Assembly (NCBI GenBank): GCA_959347315.1
Contig: OY365806.1
Span: 38,878,903-38,942,902, forward strand
Direction: 5' to 3'
DNA length: 64,000 nucleotides
Origin: Bimastos eiseni
Lineage: Eukaryota > Annelida > Clitellata > Crassiclitellata > Lumbricidae
Shown: piece after piece, positions 1 to 11,849 of the stretch
Position numbering within the stretch: the stretch's first letter is position 1
Layout: the number at the start of each line of letters is the position of its first letter
Position numbers and translations under genes: made by a program
Notes under the pieces: model-generated
Seen by the model: only the letters and a program-made list of their open reading frames with translations
What the model was told of the DNA's origin: nothing
The model's database searches: none

Positions 1-2400
1 ATGAAAGGAAGCTTTTGCCTTCGGAATTGATGGGGCCAAAGGTTGCGAATGCCACCGGTGTGAAGACGTACGTAGAGGCTAGCTCGGCGTATTTCTGAGT
101 TTTGAGGTTCGCCGCCCTCTCGGACGCTGCGCCCGCACTTTGTGACGTTTCTGGCAGATACGACGTTGCCATTGTATCCGACACTGTCGCGTCCCATATC
201 AAACACAGCCCCGCCAGCCATGGTCTATGAGTTAGTCCGTCTGGTCTTTTACCATGAGATCGGGTCAATCCCACCGGCTTCTTGACAGTGGGGATCCCTG
301 CACGGATTATACTCCTACAAATAAGGTCGTTCAGGGCCGCGTGTCTGGGCCAGCGTCCCAGGCCCAGGCCACATGAGAGACCGTGATATCCGTTTCTCTC
401 GACCAGGGCACCGCATGGGCAGCAATGAGGTAAACAGACGGGTGACCCAAGTCTGTAACCCACCGCCACCCTCAGGGACTCATCGTCAAGTCTCAGCCCG
501 CAGTTTTTAATCGATAGGGCTAAGAGCCAGTCGCCTGCGTGTGGTGCTGCCACTGCTGTAAGACGTGTCTGATTCTGGGAATCAGGCATTCTGGAGGCGA
601 GGTCTGCCACTCCGAGGGCGATCAAAGGGTCGTCCCATCTTGATTGTTTGTGAGCCTAAGCTTTTTCCGGCTCTGTTGCTCCGCTAGTTTCCCTCCAATT
701 GGCTGAAAGGTCTGCAGGGCAGTATCCTTTTAAGGCTTTCCTCGCAGAATTCTTGTCTGGAGTATATCAGTGGCTGCGGCCGATGCCAAGAAGGCTGGAA
801 GTGCCTCAAGGCCTTGTCATACTCCTCCAATCCTTTTTGGCCGTCGCATGGACAACTTTTAAGGGTATATAGTAGTCGGGTGGCACTCAGCGAGTATCGG
901 AGCACGATGAGGGCGCCATGTGTGGCGATGGACGTTAGTTTTTCCATCATGGGCATTAGCTCCACTGTGCGCGCATTCAAAGTGTTCGTCAAGGCCGTAT
1001 CCGTTGACAGAGGTGCGCCTAGAAGTGTGGCCTCTGAAGGGTTAGTCCATCTGAACTGTCTTAATGGTTCGAAATCTCTCTTGATATCAGCAGAAGTCGA
1101 GACGATCTCGCATTTTGTTCTACTTAGGAAAAGGCCGAGTTTTTCGCATTCGGTCTCGAGTCTGTTTATATCTTCCGCAACATCTTTCGCCCTGCCACCT
1201 AGTGTTAGGTCGTTCAGAAAACCTACTGTGAGCGGCGATTTCATTTGGATGAGGATGGGCTGTAGAGGGAGACAGAAGAGTAAGGGACCCAAAGGGTCGC
1301 CTTGTTGGGACCTCACTTGGGACAACACACAGTATCGGCCGTATTGAAGATGTGAGTGTTCCAAGTAAGCTAGATTGCAAAAAGGTGCCAGTTCAGGACG
1401 AATGTTATATAATGCTATCAAGTCTGTATAGGCTGTTGAATGCGTTGGAGAAATCTATTTTGGCTATGATTGTTTTAATGTCTAAACTGTTCAAAAATCG
1501 TCTTGTTGCGTGTACTGCTGCCTTACATCCTCCTGGTACACCAACTCCGACTTGTCTGGGGGGAAGATATTCAGCAACTTTAGGCGCCGCGTAAGAGCTG
1601 GCACATTTGGCTGTCAGTCTGCGCCAATAGTAACCAATGACAATGGGTCTCAGACCTCCAAGGCTTTTCCTAAGGGCGAAGAGTTCCACCGAAAAGGGTT
1701 GCTCGAATTCCAGGAGGGCATTTTCCTGCGAGAAGCAAGTTTACCAGAGCCGTAATGGCGGCTAGCAGAGTTGGGCCCGGGTCTGGTTGGCTTACGAACT
1801 CTAGGATTGCTGGGGGCGTAGGCCGTCGTCTGGCCCACCGGCTGATCCCGCCGGGAAGTTTGCGAATGCATCTGATTACGTTCTCCTCGGTCATCTGAAG
1901 CGGGGCGGCATCCGGTGGCCGGGGAACTGGCTCTTGGCTCTGAGGTGGGGCGGATTTTTTGTTTTGAGCTCCTCCCATGTGGTCTCGTTAATTGGGATTG
2001 GCTTGTCGTCCGAGCTCAGAATCCTAGCTGCTGCTCGGATATTCTCATCTTCAAAATTTAGAGGCCACGGCTGAGGCCCTCGTTTGTTTCACTTGCTTTC
2101 CTTCTTTCTTTCTGTGTTCTGATCCCTCTTGTCCGATAAAAAGCCAGTCGATGTTCTTGGAGCTTATGGCCAGGAAATCGCTAGATCTTTGTTTGATTTT
2201 GATGGTCATGTTATGGCGTCTACCTCCTCTTGTGGGCTTGGCTTATGTCAGTGCACCAAGGGCGAAAAGCTGCCGCCATTGGGTCAAGGAGCATGGATCT
2301 CGGAGACTCCATCCTATAATTGTGGTTAACAAGGCGCTCAAACCTGGTCTGGCTGCTTTGGGTATGTGTTTCATCAGGGTGGCAGTCAAGCATGGATGAG
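1..2400 (-). mobile_element. LINE relic, copy A, with decayed reverse transcriptase
   Basis: This is a degenerate non-LTR retrotransposon read on the minus strand. The clearest piece, 684-1421, holds the reverse transcriptase palm with SQQGDPLGPLLFCL and then GFLNDLTLGG at the catalytic site, where related copies here read YLDD. The Asp-to-Asn change would kill catalysis. The upstream reverse transcriptase half lies at 1405-1978 in shifted frames (GGLRPIVIGYYWRRLTAKCA), and the C-terminal region runs off the window start at 1-680. Sequence from about 1980 to 2400 looks like a decayed N-terminal part. The protein is broken by frameshifts and stops. The family is the same as the copies at 2403-4170 and 26866-28199. 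I see no target duplication. Confidence 0.8.
684..1421 (-). pseudogene. LINE reverse transcriptase domain (catalytic Asp lost)
   Basis: A 245-residue open stretch carrying the reverse transcriptase core of copy A. In order it shows a short palm segment, SQQGDPLGPLLFCL, the active-site loop as FLND instead of YLDD, LTLGG, and a following thumb segment (LFLSRTKCEIVS). In this family the protein copies its own RNA at a nicked DNA target. The missing second Asp and the flanking frameshifts mean it is not functional. Downstream sequence toward position 1 continues the C-terminal part in other frames. Confidence 0.8.
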
Positions 2401-2402
2401 AA

Positions 2403-4170
2403 ATGGAATTGACTTCATTTATTATATCTAATATCTATATCTTTATTATATCTAATTTGTACCCAGAGATGTTGCTGGCAGGTGTGTCCTTGTATCGGGA
2501 GGTTTCTACGTCGGGACATGGGGATTTATTGGTGGTTTGTGAGAACCTGAGCACGGGTTGTCTCTGGGTCCATGTCTGTGCACGAGGCCATTCTTTTTGT
2601 GCAGTTTCCATTTGCTGTGGCATGCTCCGCAAATCCCTTTATATAAGGGAACGAAGTCATGTGTGGTGGGAAGAGTGGAATATATGGAACACTCTCGATC
2701 CGCGGCATGTTCAGATGCACCGCCAGGCACTGCCGATGACAGATGGGTGTTGGAGGCGGCGCACGTGTGGATAGTTGTTGCATCCCAAGCGAAATACTTG
2801 CTTCTCGTCCACGGGATGAATGTCGCTCTATTCGGTCTCTTTCCGTCGCTCCGGATCAAACCCTGCGACTCCTTCGAGGATGGAACGACAATATCATTCA
2901 AGGCGAAGTGTCGGGCCGCTCTTCTCGTCGAATGTCTGTAAACAAGACCGTGATGTCCTCCCGAAAGCCCACCGCCACCCGCACGGCCTCATTGCTTAGA
3001 CCCAACCCGCAAGAGATGACCGAAACAGTCGAGAGCCAGTCTCCAGAGTGGGTTGATGTCATCGCACCCAGCCTTGCCCGGCTTAGTGTGTCATTACTGG
3101 AAGATCACACTGCAGCTTTGTCGATGTTAATCAAGGCCGATACCTCACCATCTGAGAGTGATGGTGTGCGGGCCTTAAGGATTGAATGCATTGTCAAAGT
3201 CCAGCTTCACAAAAACGTGATTCAGCGGCATATCTATAACCAATCTTCTTGCAGAGTGAACCGCTGCAACACTGCCGCCCGATGTTGCAATGCCCACCTG
3301 ATGTGGGCCGAAGAAGGATCCTAGTCTGGTCAAGGCGTATTTGTTTGCGCATTTCGCAGACAGCCGTCGCCAGACGTAGCCAATCACGATTGGTCTGAGA
3401 CCTGGTGATTTTTTTGAAAAGGCGATGAGGGTGCCTCCGAAAAGAAGTTCTCGTATTTCCAGTGGGCACTCACCCCTTAACAACACATTGATGAAGACGG
3501 TCAACGCTTATAGGAAAGTCTCAGCTGATTCTCGGTTGTTGATCAGGTCGAGTAGGTGCTGGGGTCACATACCATCCGGTCCTCCAGATACCAACCGCAG
3601 CCAGGCGTAGATCCTTAGCGCTGAGGCATCTTGCAATGCCAACATCCTCCTGCTCCGTCTCATTCCTCGTCCGCAGGACTACCTGCCTGGCTGTCATTGC
3701 GTTTCTTGAATACATTGGCCATATTTCGCCTGCGGCCCGCTCTTGGTGGTTGTGCCAGTATGTTGGAGGCAAACCACATCATCTGACGCCAAGCCTCGAC
3801 TCCAGATGGGTTGTTATTATTTTATGGAGTGCAGGATATCAGTGAAGGTCCGGGAGCAGGCGAAACGGGCTCCATTTGGGAAATGCTTCAACAATCTACC
3901 GCCATTCTGTCTAGGGTGTCGGGCAACACAGTATGTGACCGCCTCGTCCACTGCTTTTATTCCTGAAGCATTTCCCGAGCGAATGCTCAACGGGCCACTT
4001 CTCCCCGCTCCTCGTCGGCTAAACCCAAGACTGATCCAACTTCGACTGCCTTTGCATGCAGCGCCTGCGCCGAACCATTGCCCAGTGGTGGCTGCTTCGG
4101 AGCTGGACACGGGCTGTTTCGCGGTCCATACAGGTGAATTGAGCCGTCTTTCAGGTGCAACTGTCTAACT
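2403..4170 (-). mobile_element. LINE relic, copy B, head-to-tail with copy A
   Basis: This is a second copy of the copy-A LINE family in the same orientation. The N-terminal reverse transcriptase part is at 3175-3504 (RPIVIGYVWRRLSAKCAN, then FVKLDFDNAFN), and the C-terminal domain is at 2506-2901 (LIRSDGKRPNRATFIPW). The catalytic core between them (roughly 2900-3170) is missing, so this is an internally deleted copy. Weak N-terminal coding traces extend to about 4110 in other frames. An AT-rich 3' tail with ATAA-type repeats lies at 2403-2465, next to copy A. The direct head-to-tail spacing of about 100 bp could be a tandem insertion or chance. Confidence 0.7.
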
Positions 4171-4790
4171 AAAAGACAGCGACTACATACTCCGCTCGCC
4201 TTTTTTAATCCCAGTCATCGTTCTTTGATTGGCCAGAATGTGACTGAGCGATCTGGGTTTGTTTCTTGTAAACTGTGTTAAATAGTCTTCCAGCTCGGAG
4301 CGGGAAGTGACGGGTCTTTGTTGTTAAGTTACATGGATACCCGAATAGGAAGAGAATGAAGATATATGAAGTTGGAGGAATGAAAACAGATGTAAACACC
4401 TTCGGCTACAAATGTAAAAAAATGAACGTCTTTACTGCGTTGCTATAGCAATACGCATTATGACGTCGTGGTGTGTTATAAATGCTTAACGGTGAAAAAT
4501 ATAGAGTAAAAATCTGATATCCATTTGCAGAGGTTACAAAGTTTGATTTAAAATCCTGAAAATCTCCATAATAACATGAGAAAATATATAAAAATCCTTG
4601 ATCCTGGCAACAATTGAATAGGAAGGACATAAAAATCGTGCGCTGACGAACTCTCACTACTCTAAAACACTGTATAAGCGTAGAATATAAATCAGTCGAC
4701 TGCCTTGAATAACGCTGCCAGAGATGCACACTAATATATTATTTTTATTATTGTCGTCGTCGTTGTCGCTGCCGCTGCCGCTATTGCTCT

Positions 4791-4839
<49 letters not shown>

Positions 4840-4964
4840 TAATAATACTAATTAATAAAAATTAATGATAGTTAATTATAATTGATAATAATTGATAAAC
4901 ATTGATAATAGTTGATAATAGTTGATAATAGTTGATAATAGTATCCAGTCTTCAGAATGAGGTG
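4171..4964. repeat. Gene-free stretch with AAT and TTGATAATAG simple repeats
   Basis: I see no coding homology here. It contains an (AAT)n microsatellite at about 4791-4848 and a degenerate 10-bp repeat of the form TTGATAATAG at about 4881-4942. Both are common at LINE 3' ends, but no LINE coding sequence abuts them. Confidence 0.7.
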
Positions 4965-5368
4965 TGTCATTGACTTCCCTCCTTGGTCGTATTACCAAGG
5001 CTGGGCCTGTCCAGACGGATTCACTTCAGACTGATGTGATGATTAAAAAGACTGTAAAAATAAAAGAAATTAAAATTTACACATGAGATAACGTTGATTA
5101 TAGAAGTTGACGAAACGTCAGTTCCTGTAGATCGTGTTCATAGCTCTCAGACCGTCAGAAGAATTTTGAATGCCACGCATAACAATATATACGCGTGCCT
5201 AAAACCATCTGCGCAATAGAGGGCCTTTGAGATCCTACATCTAAGGGCCTGTATAGCGTCTGATCTGCCTGGCTTATACTACGACGTCTATTTATGACTG
5301 TCTGCTCTTCTTGACGCCGATGGTAGAAGACCAGTTAGATCCGCTTTTGGTCGGGTGTCCGACTCGTC
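4965..5368 (-). repeat. Probable 3' LTR of a Ty3/gypsy element
   Basis: A 404-bp sequence repeated in direct orientation at 12650-13056 with roughly 85% identity by eye. Read on the minus strand the pair has TG...ATGACA-type ends; this copy has lost the first T of TG. A purine run GGAGGAGA abuts it at 5369-5380 on the minus strand, as expected for a polypurine tract next to a 3' LTR. No matching 5-bp target duplication was found. Confidence 0.55.
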
Positions 5369-5627
5369 GTCTCCTCCGCTGGAATCTTCGTACACGGGTA
5401 GACCTTAGCAGGCGGCTGTATACTTCAACCCTGGTCGTATGTTGTATTGTCAAGTAGGGGTCAGCTGAGTCAGCGAGGCCATCCGACACCTTGCCGCTGC
5501 CTCCCACCGTGACACCTCCCTCCTTAAGAGGATGGTCACGATGAGGACTTCTTGACTTCGGAGGCATCATCTCCGTCGTCGATTTCCCGTTGATTTGTTG
5601 AACTCGGCATAAACAGAAAAACAACAC
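5292..5627 (-). pseudogene. Basic ORF ending in the probable 3' LTR
   Basis: A 111-residue open stretch on the minus strand running into the 4965-5368 repeat. It is rich in Arg and Lys near the end (RVRRFQRRRRR). A basic C-terminal tail just before the polypurine tract would fit the end of a gypsy polyprotein, but there is no recognisable integrase motif. It could equally be chance. Confidence 0.25.
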
Positions 5628-5799
5628 TCCACATAACGCAATATTATTTATAATTTTCCCGGCTAGACCCTCGCAAATGGCTAGGTCAGCAATCTGTCTT
5701 CCATCAAGCCCGAGACATAAATAATCGACACATTTTTACCTCCGAATCGATACTTGAATTCGAGATAGATTGAATTCCTAGAGATCCGTGTCATAATGT

Positions 5800-5935
5800 A
5801 AAGTCTCCCTTCAAAACAGAGTCTCAGCTTGGCTGAAATAGTGTCTCTCCCCGGAGACTCTGCATCGGCACAAAGTCTCCCCATCTAAATAGAATATCCC
5901 CTACTACAATACAAAATCTCCTCCGTACTACAATC
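5800..5935. repeat. Degenerate AGTCTCC minisatellite, copy 1
   Basis: Short irregular repeats built on AGTCTCC and its complement GGAGACT occur here (for example AAGTCTCC, GGAGACTCTG, AAAGTCTCCCC). A related array lies at 7681-7872. Confidence 0.6.
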
Positions 5936-6200
5936 GCCCCACCATCAGTAGCCGTTCTATATAATTACATAATTATAACGGGTGCGTTACCTGTAATAAA
6001 TTTCCATTGTATTTATTAATTCAGGTGAAAATACAACCTAATAATTATATGGAATAAGAATAGTATGAAAAACATGTGTTGTAGTAAGGTGGTGAATGGA
6101 GCATGTCGCCAAGGAATGTCGAATGCGCTTATGCCTATGCCATTAAACTGCGATGAAAAGATGAGGCCTACATTGTGATATAGTTAAGCTAGTGTATAAT

Positions 6201-6259
6201 ATGTTAACCCTATAAGAATTTTAATCATATTATGATTAAAATTCTTATAGGGTTGACAT
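6201..6259. repeat. Near-perfect palindrome with 24-bp perfect arms
   Basis: Arms 6206-6229 and 6231-6254 are exact reverse complements around a single central base. After one mismatch (6205/6255) pairing resumes for four more pairs to 6201/6259. No coding role is seen. It may be the fused inverted ends of a small transposon or a cruciform-forming site. Confidence 0.85.
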
Positions 6260-7680
6260 GTTGTTTGATATAAGTCGTTCAATATTGTTAGTGTCAGATT
6301 CGACATTGCCTGCATTAACATTGTTATGATACTACTCTTACGGACAAGAAAAGTCTAAGGTAATCTTTAGGAAAAGACGATATTTAATGACAAAGTAATA
6401 TACAACCTGAACAACATGTGCGGAGAACGGAACAACGACCAGAACAAGCGATAACAGCAACGCGGTTGGTCTCAGGCGGCACGGAACAACGAGCCGTAGC
6501 TGCTGTCAAGCAAGGCATTCGCCACAACGTCTTAACTAACACAACTTGAGACTAGGACCTTTCTTAAGTAACTAAGGCCACAGCAACGAGCTGCACACGA
6601 CTTGCCACGAGAACTCTGGTACTAGCTTTGCGAGATTATTCTACAGCGTCTTCTAATATAGTCAACCTAGTACATACGATTCTAATTTCTAGCGCTGACC
6701 TCTGTACACTGACCACACCTTTTGTGAGGCTAAATTTCTGAAAGCGCTTATGCTATTCGCTAATATATGACATCGTTCGCTACCCGCATACGAACTATGA
6801 ATATAGGCCGCTTAGTCCATGCCCTATCAAAGCCACGGTGCACGTCGTACGTCCTCTCGAACCTCGGTTCCTAACAATATAAACTTGGTTTTTGGGCGGT
6901 AAACCAGTCGTGGACTTGTTGTTTGATGAGATGCCTATTGGTCTTTCAATATTATTAATGTGAGATGTATCATAGGGCAGCTAATTAGCCATGCAAAGAA
7001 GTTTGAAAATATGCGTGTGAACAATTATAGATTTAGCCTACTGGCTTCCTGGTACGATCTGGAATCAGCTTCTGTAGTCTATATTATTACTATTCCCACC
7101 GAGGTAATACAGAACTAGAACAAACTACTTGTGGCCTAGGCCTAAATAGAGGGTTTGCTGGGTTGCATGTCGTATGCTTAGATGGTGTCTGTACTTGTGC
7201 CATATTTTGTTTAAAATTTGAATATTATTCGTTCTTACGGACATTCGACTTGTAGGATCGGACGCGAATATTTGAATCTAGAATTTAAATCGTGTGCTGT
7301 GTGGCCTTATAATTATATCACAGTGGCCTAGACTCTAGGTGTCAGACCAGACAACCGTTAGCTAATGACTTTTATAATCGTTGTGCTAATGATTTTATTA
7401 ATGGGCATATAATTAATCGGACATCCAGTGCATCTACCATAGGCCTAAGGTGCAACAGCGAGAGAGGAACGTATAGTGACAGAGGGTAAGAGGCAGACAG
7501 GATTAACAAAGACATGCAAAATCAAACTAAATTAAACGTAGTAATTGCCAAACTATTCCTCTTGTTCATTAATCCTGGAGCGTAGCTGTAATTCAAATAA
7601 TTTTAGGTTTGGGATACTGCGAACTAGCGAAGGTACTCGGTTATTTAAAATATGATGTAGCCATTATAGATTATCTCGCG

Positions 7681-7872
7681 TCGAAACAGACTCTCCCCGG
7701 GGGAAAGTCTATTTTAAGGGGGATGAAATATTCTCTCCCCACCGGAGACTCTGTTTCAGAATATAGTCTCCTGGGGCGAATGTATTCAGAAATAGATCCG
7801 CCGGGGGGGGGGGAGAATCTGTTTCGAAATAGAGTCTCCGGGGTGAGACTTTTACGAGGAGACTCTGTCAGG
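7681..7872. repeat. Degenerate GGAGACTC palindromic minisatellite, copy 2
   Basis: Repeats of GGAGACTCTGTTTC and the partner AATAGAGTCTCC form imperfect hairpins, with a G-run at about 7803-7813. It matches the array at 5800-5935. Confidence 0.65.
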
Positions 7873-8380
7873 CGACACCTGCGTGATCTCCGTTAAAAGG
7901 GTCAAAGGATTGTGATCAGAGAAGTGTAGAATGCTTGACATAGAAATTTTTGCGCGATGGCGTCTGAGGGCCCGAACGGCCGCGTACGCTTCTCTCTCTG
8001 TTGTCGACCACCGACTCTGGGTGGGGATGAGCTTAGCACTAGCAAAATAAATGGGAGCTTCCGTCCCATCCTCCGCCCAATGAAATAGACAGCAGCCGAC
8101 AGCAATTCCGCTTGCCAAAGTCCTTGCTAACATCTACTGTGTGTAAGCGCGCAACATTATATAGGTCGGCCTTCAGTTTATCTCGCGCCTGTTGGTGTTC
8201 AGGTCGCCAAGGGATCTTACTGGCACATTCTTTTGTATTAGGTTGTTCAAATGGTCTGACCACGTCATCGAATGGACTGCCATGTCGCTTGACGAAGGAA
8301 CGATTATGTCTAAGTCTAGCGTTTCTCTTATTTATCTGTACACTTCCAGTTTGTGCACTTAAACCATCAACGTTCCGCAC
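7852..8380 (-). pseudogene. Ty3/gypsy RNase H and reverse transcriptase connection
   Basis: Two overlapping frames on the minus strand carry consecutive pol pieces. The 8039-8380 frame has KIPWRPEHQQARDKLKADL, typical of the segment joining reverse transcriptase to RNase H. The 7852-8133 frame has FASAKLIPTQSRWSTTERE and ILHFSDHNPLTLLTE, the conserved RNase H core with the SDH motif. A frameshift separates them. The enzyme would degrade the RNA strand during reverse transcription. Upstream reverse transcriptase is missing, and an L2-like LINE lies beyond. Confidence 0.8.
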
Positions 8381-8639
8381 GTTTTCTATATCAAATAACT
8401 ATTTTCTACGATGTCAATCACAGCGGTATGTATTAATTGCCTCGACTACAGCCACGGCGGCTCAGTTTGGTCGAAGTGTGCTAACTTATTTACAGATCTT
8501 CTACTGGTCCGGGATAGAGTGGCTAACCCTCTACGCTCTGCTCGGAAAAATAGTTTTCATCGCATATTTGGAATCCTAACCACCTAATAACAGACGCAAA
8601 TCACTGTGTAAAGACAATTGGCGCGGCGGTGGTGGGTGC

Positions 8640-9951
8640 CGAACGACATCGCACCTCAACCGGTTGCAAAATAGGCTCGTGGAATGCCTGCTCAATAGCA
8701 AACAAGTCTGCTACAAGTCATGAACACATCATCGCCAAAAAAACTCGATATTTTCGCCATCGTCGAGACGTCCCACGATTCTTTTAACTACCCCAGGCCT
8801 CATCGCCTCCATTCCAACTGCCTATACCTGCCTCGAAAAGGCAAGACCTCCCCTACCAGGGCTTGTTATCCAACAATCGAGGGCCGAGAGGCGGGGAGTC
8901 TACATTATCTGCAAAGGATACCTAGCTGCGTCAGTGAGAGACTTGGGAAACTTCTCTACTTTCGAATATCTTGCTGCCTACTTCACCTTCCGAAATCTAC
9001 TTTCCCTTGTAACCGTCATCCTCCGTCCTGGATCTGAAAGCATTCACGTACATTTCTTTTATGAATTCTTTAAGCTCTTCACCACCACCACAAAATACTC
9101 CTGCCATGTAATTATACTTGGAGACCTGAATATCCATCTGGATGACACAAAGAACGCCAAAACCAAGTACTTCAAAAAGCTTCCAACCACCCACAATCTC
9201 GTTCAGCAAATTACCTGCCAACACATTTACATGAACACACGCTAGATGTCATCATTACTCGCATAGACAACATACAAGTCAGCAACAACAAAGTTTCTCT
9301 ACCCTCCATTTCCGACCATTTCATCAATCACTTCAACAATGCACATCAACTTCCCACAATACTGCGTCGGATTCGACAAGTTAAACGTTGAATGAACGGA
9401 AAACTGCCTCCGTAACCTCGTCCAGGTTCTCGTCATTTATCGCCAAGACTATTTCAACTCCATCTTCTCTGTACTTCTTGCGTCAACACTACAGTAACTA
9501 TTATCAGTCCTACACTCTGCTGCCTGACTAATAAAAGGTCTTGCTTCTTGCGACCACATCACACCATCCCTACAACAGCTATACTGGCTCCCCATCCATG
9601 CCCGTATTGTCTTCAAGATTTCTCTTCTCATGAACCACATTCATAACGGAACCTCTAACTCGTACATGACGTCCATGGTTGCGTCATACGCTGCCTCTAC
9701 CTCAAGAGGACTCCGTTCATCTATAGTGACAGAGAGTAAGAGGCAAACAGGATTAACAAAGACATTCCGGAATCTACGCGTGGAGACTTTACTATACCTC
9801 GCACTAACAAGAAGTTTGGGAATCGTGCATTCTCAGTCGCAGGACCCACAGAATGGATTAGTCTCCCAATTATAGTCCGTTGAGCAACAACCGTTGAACT
9901 TTTCAAGACAAAACTGAAGACCTACCTATTCTCCCTGATCTATGACTAAGA
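8640..9951 (+). mobile_element. L2/CR1-like LINE, internally deleted
   Basis: A plus-strand LINE relic inside the gypsy element. An apurinic-type endonuclease region lies at about 8670-9360 in several frames (LDIFAIVETSHDSF near the start, then VIILGDLNIHLDD). The extreme C-terminal region of the reverse transcriptase protein lies at about 9560-9951 (LPIHARIVFKISLL; then RAFSVAGPTEW, broken by a stop). The whole reverse transcriptase core is deleted. It is similar in type, not identical, to the copy at 45780-47953. Confidence 0.75.
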
Positions 9952-10099
9952 ATGCAGCACAGCGCGCTTCTGTGCAAGACTTGTCTTGTCAATGCGCGTC
10001 ATAAATGCCTAGTTGTATTGCATTGTATGAAGACGATGACTCGTCAGCCCTGGAGTAAACGGTTTCTTCTTCTGCGTCCTCGAAATAATTGCCCTCTAT

Positions 10100-10666
10100 C
10101 TATGGGTTAAGAGTGTTATCCTCGATTATCGGCGGGGCATCCCGGGCGTTATTGGCAGGGATACTCGAGATTTGAGCGATCTCTGTTTCTGCTGCGAGGA
10201 CGGTTTGTCCTGCAGCGTCCCGTAATAGGGCTACGACATTAGGTGTTAGAATAACAGCCTCATATAGATTCGGCACAACTGCATTCCCCGCTCGATGGTC
10301 CGTAGATGGTTTCATTTCACTATAGTCGTTCCGCTCTGTAAACCAGTCAAGTGTCTGCTTTCGTATAGGTAAGTTCAAAAGTTCAACTAAGTCTTTGTTT
10401 ACACAACAGATCTGAGCTCCATTGTCTACCAGCGCCATCTGGTCAGGCATGCGGTCAATTTGCACCTTGAAGTATTCGCGTGTGTGAAATTCCACAGCCT
10501 CTATGAATGGCTGGTGCTTCACAAAATCTTGTTGGTCATCAATTGATTCTGGGTCGGCAAGCGTGACGTCCGCTCCTTCCCGTGTGTCCCTACCTACCTC
10601 GTCTGTCTCATTATCGCCGTTGTCAACAAGCGGCTTATTATATACCGTTAGACCGGCACGACACAC
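10100..10666 (-). pseudogene. Ty3/gypsy aspartic protease region
   Basis: A 188-residue open stretch. It contains MALVDNGAQICCVNKDL, which matches the active-site loop of retroviral-type aspartic proteases (usual D-T/S-G, here D-N-G), preceded by an acidic linker. The enzyme would cleave the Gag-Pol polyprotein. It lies between the gag-like pieces (10968-12038) and the RNase H (7852-8380) on the same strand, as expected for gypsy. The Asn in the active-site triplet is unusual and may be a mutation or a family feature, since the gypsy copy at 62384-63073 also reads DNG. Confidence 0.7.
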
Positions 10667-10967
10667 GCTTACGTGTACCGTCTTCTTACTGGACGATTGT
10701 TTACCCTTCGGACTCTTGCTTTCACGTGCCCGTATTCAGAACATAAAAAATAAAGTCCACGGCGCTTTTCTTCGTCCAAGGATTTAACTCCCGTCGAAGG
10801 CTCCTCCCTTCGCTTCTACTGGGGTTATTTCTGGTCCGGGGGACGCGATAGTGAATCTCAGTGGGCGGGGATCGGGACGTGTCAACCCTTCCCCTGCCTT
10901 ACCGCTTCGTCGTCTCCTCCGTGTGACGCCATATAGGTGTCGACTGAATTGGCTAACTCCCTGTACT

Positions 10968-11153
10968 TTAGCCATCCACCGTTTTTTGGGCCAAGATGAA
11001 ATTGAGACATCCCCGAGGGATCAATTCTTTCAAACGATCCACACACAACAAGCAAACAAAGTCAAATGACTCAGCTATATCGCGACTACGCAAGTAATAC
11101 AATAGTGTGCTATGTAACTTGGAGGATAATGTGGTGAATGTTTCATCGGGCAT
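10968..11153 (-). pseudogene. Gag-like fragment of the gypsy element
   Basis: A 61-residue frame with TLSSKLHSTLLYYLRSRDI and RLKELIPRGCLNFIL. The pattern of a Tyr-Leu-Arg segment followed by a short helix and a PxGC turn resembles the capsid part of gypsy Gag proteins. It sits upstream of the protease on the same strand. Surrounding frames are broken. The assignment rests on pattern and position, not on a catalytic motif. Confidence 0.45.
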
Positions 11154-11392
11154 CTTCTGTGCCGAATAAAACTTCTCAAGGAGAGTTAAAGGACTAACAT
11201 GAAATTCTCAAAGTAAAAACGTTTGAGACTCTTATAGTCATCTAACCCCCTCCTGTGGCAATCGCGCTGTCAACGCTTTCGCCTTATCAAAAAATGCGCT
11301 ACAAGAAGCTATGCTCGAATATCTTCGTCAATGTTACATCTTCGAAATAACTTTTCTAGACGGTCAAAATAACTCGGGAGTTCAGAATTATC

Positions 11393-11770
11393 CTACGGGA
11401 ATTTTCCCTTCATTGCGTCATTAAGGAATTTTAGTCTGTCTACAAGTGAACGCCTAAACCCGTAATCCATATCGTCTCTTCTTTCCTCTCTCCTCCTTCT
11501 TTTTCCTCTCCTCCTCCACTCCTCCTTCCTCTCTTTCCTCCTTCTTTTTCTTCTGCTGCATATCTTCCTCCACTCTTCTTTTCCTTTCTTTCCTCTCCTC
11601 TTCCTCTCTTCTTTCTTCTCCTGCCTCTTCTCTTCCACACTGTCTTCCTTCCTTTTTTCCTGCTTCTCCTCTTTTTCTCTTCATTCCTCTATTTTTTCTC
11701 CTGTCACTCCTCCTGTTCTTCTCTCTCTGCCTTTCTTTTATCTCTTTCCTCCTTCCTTTCATCTCTTGCT
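11393..11770. repeat. Long pyrimidine-rich (plus) tract
   Basis: About 300 bp from 11470 to 11760 is almost purely C and T on the plus strand. The Arg/Glu/Lys-rich open frames on the minus strand are a product of this composition, not a protein. Confidence 0.8.
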
Positions 11771-11849
11771 TTTGTAGCTATCATCGCTCCGAACGAATCC
11801 CTGCGTCGGAGTCTGCCTCTGATGACACTGAGTTTGCCTCACTGCCTAC

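Larger units (their letters stand above)
5628..7680. other. Gene-free stretch inside the gypsy element
   Basis: No coding homology could be recognised in any frame. It contains a minisatellite at 5800-5935, a palindrome at 6201-6259, and two loosely similar segments beginning TTGTTTGAT near 6261 and 6918. An integrase would be expected here if the gypsy element were complete. Confidence 0.5.

Noticed and set aside
814..1347. Plus-strand open frame of 177 codons
   Set aside because: It is antisense to the LINE reverse transcriptase, which has clear motifs on the minus strand.
2558..3324. Plus-strand open frames up to 193 codons
   Set aside because: They are antisense to LINE copy B and show no motifs.
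6291..6879. Possible solo LTR with TG...CA ends
   Set aside because: The ends do not mirror each other and flanks show no duplication.
11393..11762. Long Arg/Glu/Lys-rich open frames on the minus strand
   Set aside because: They lie in a pure pyrimidine tract and all three frames are open for compositional reasons.
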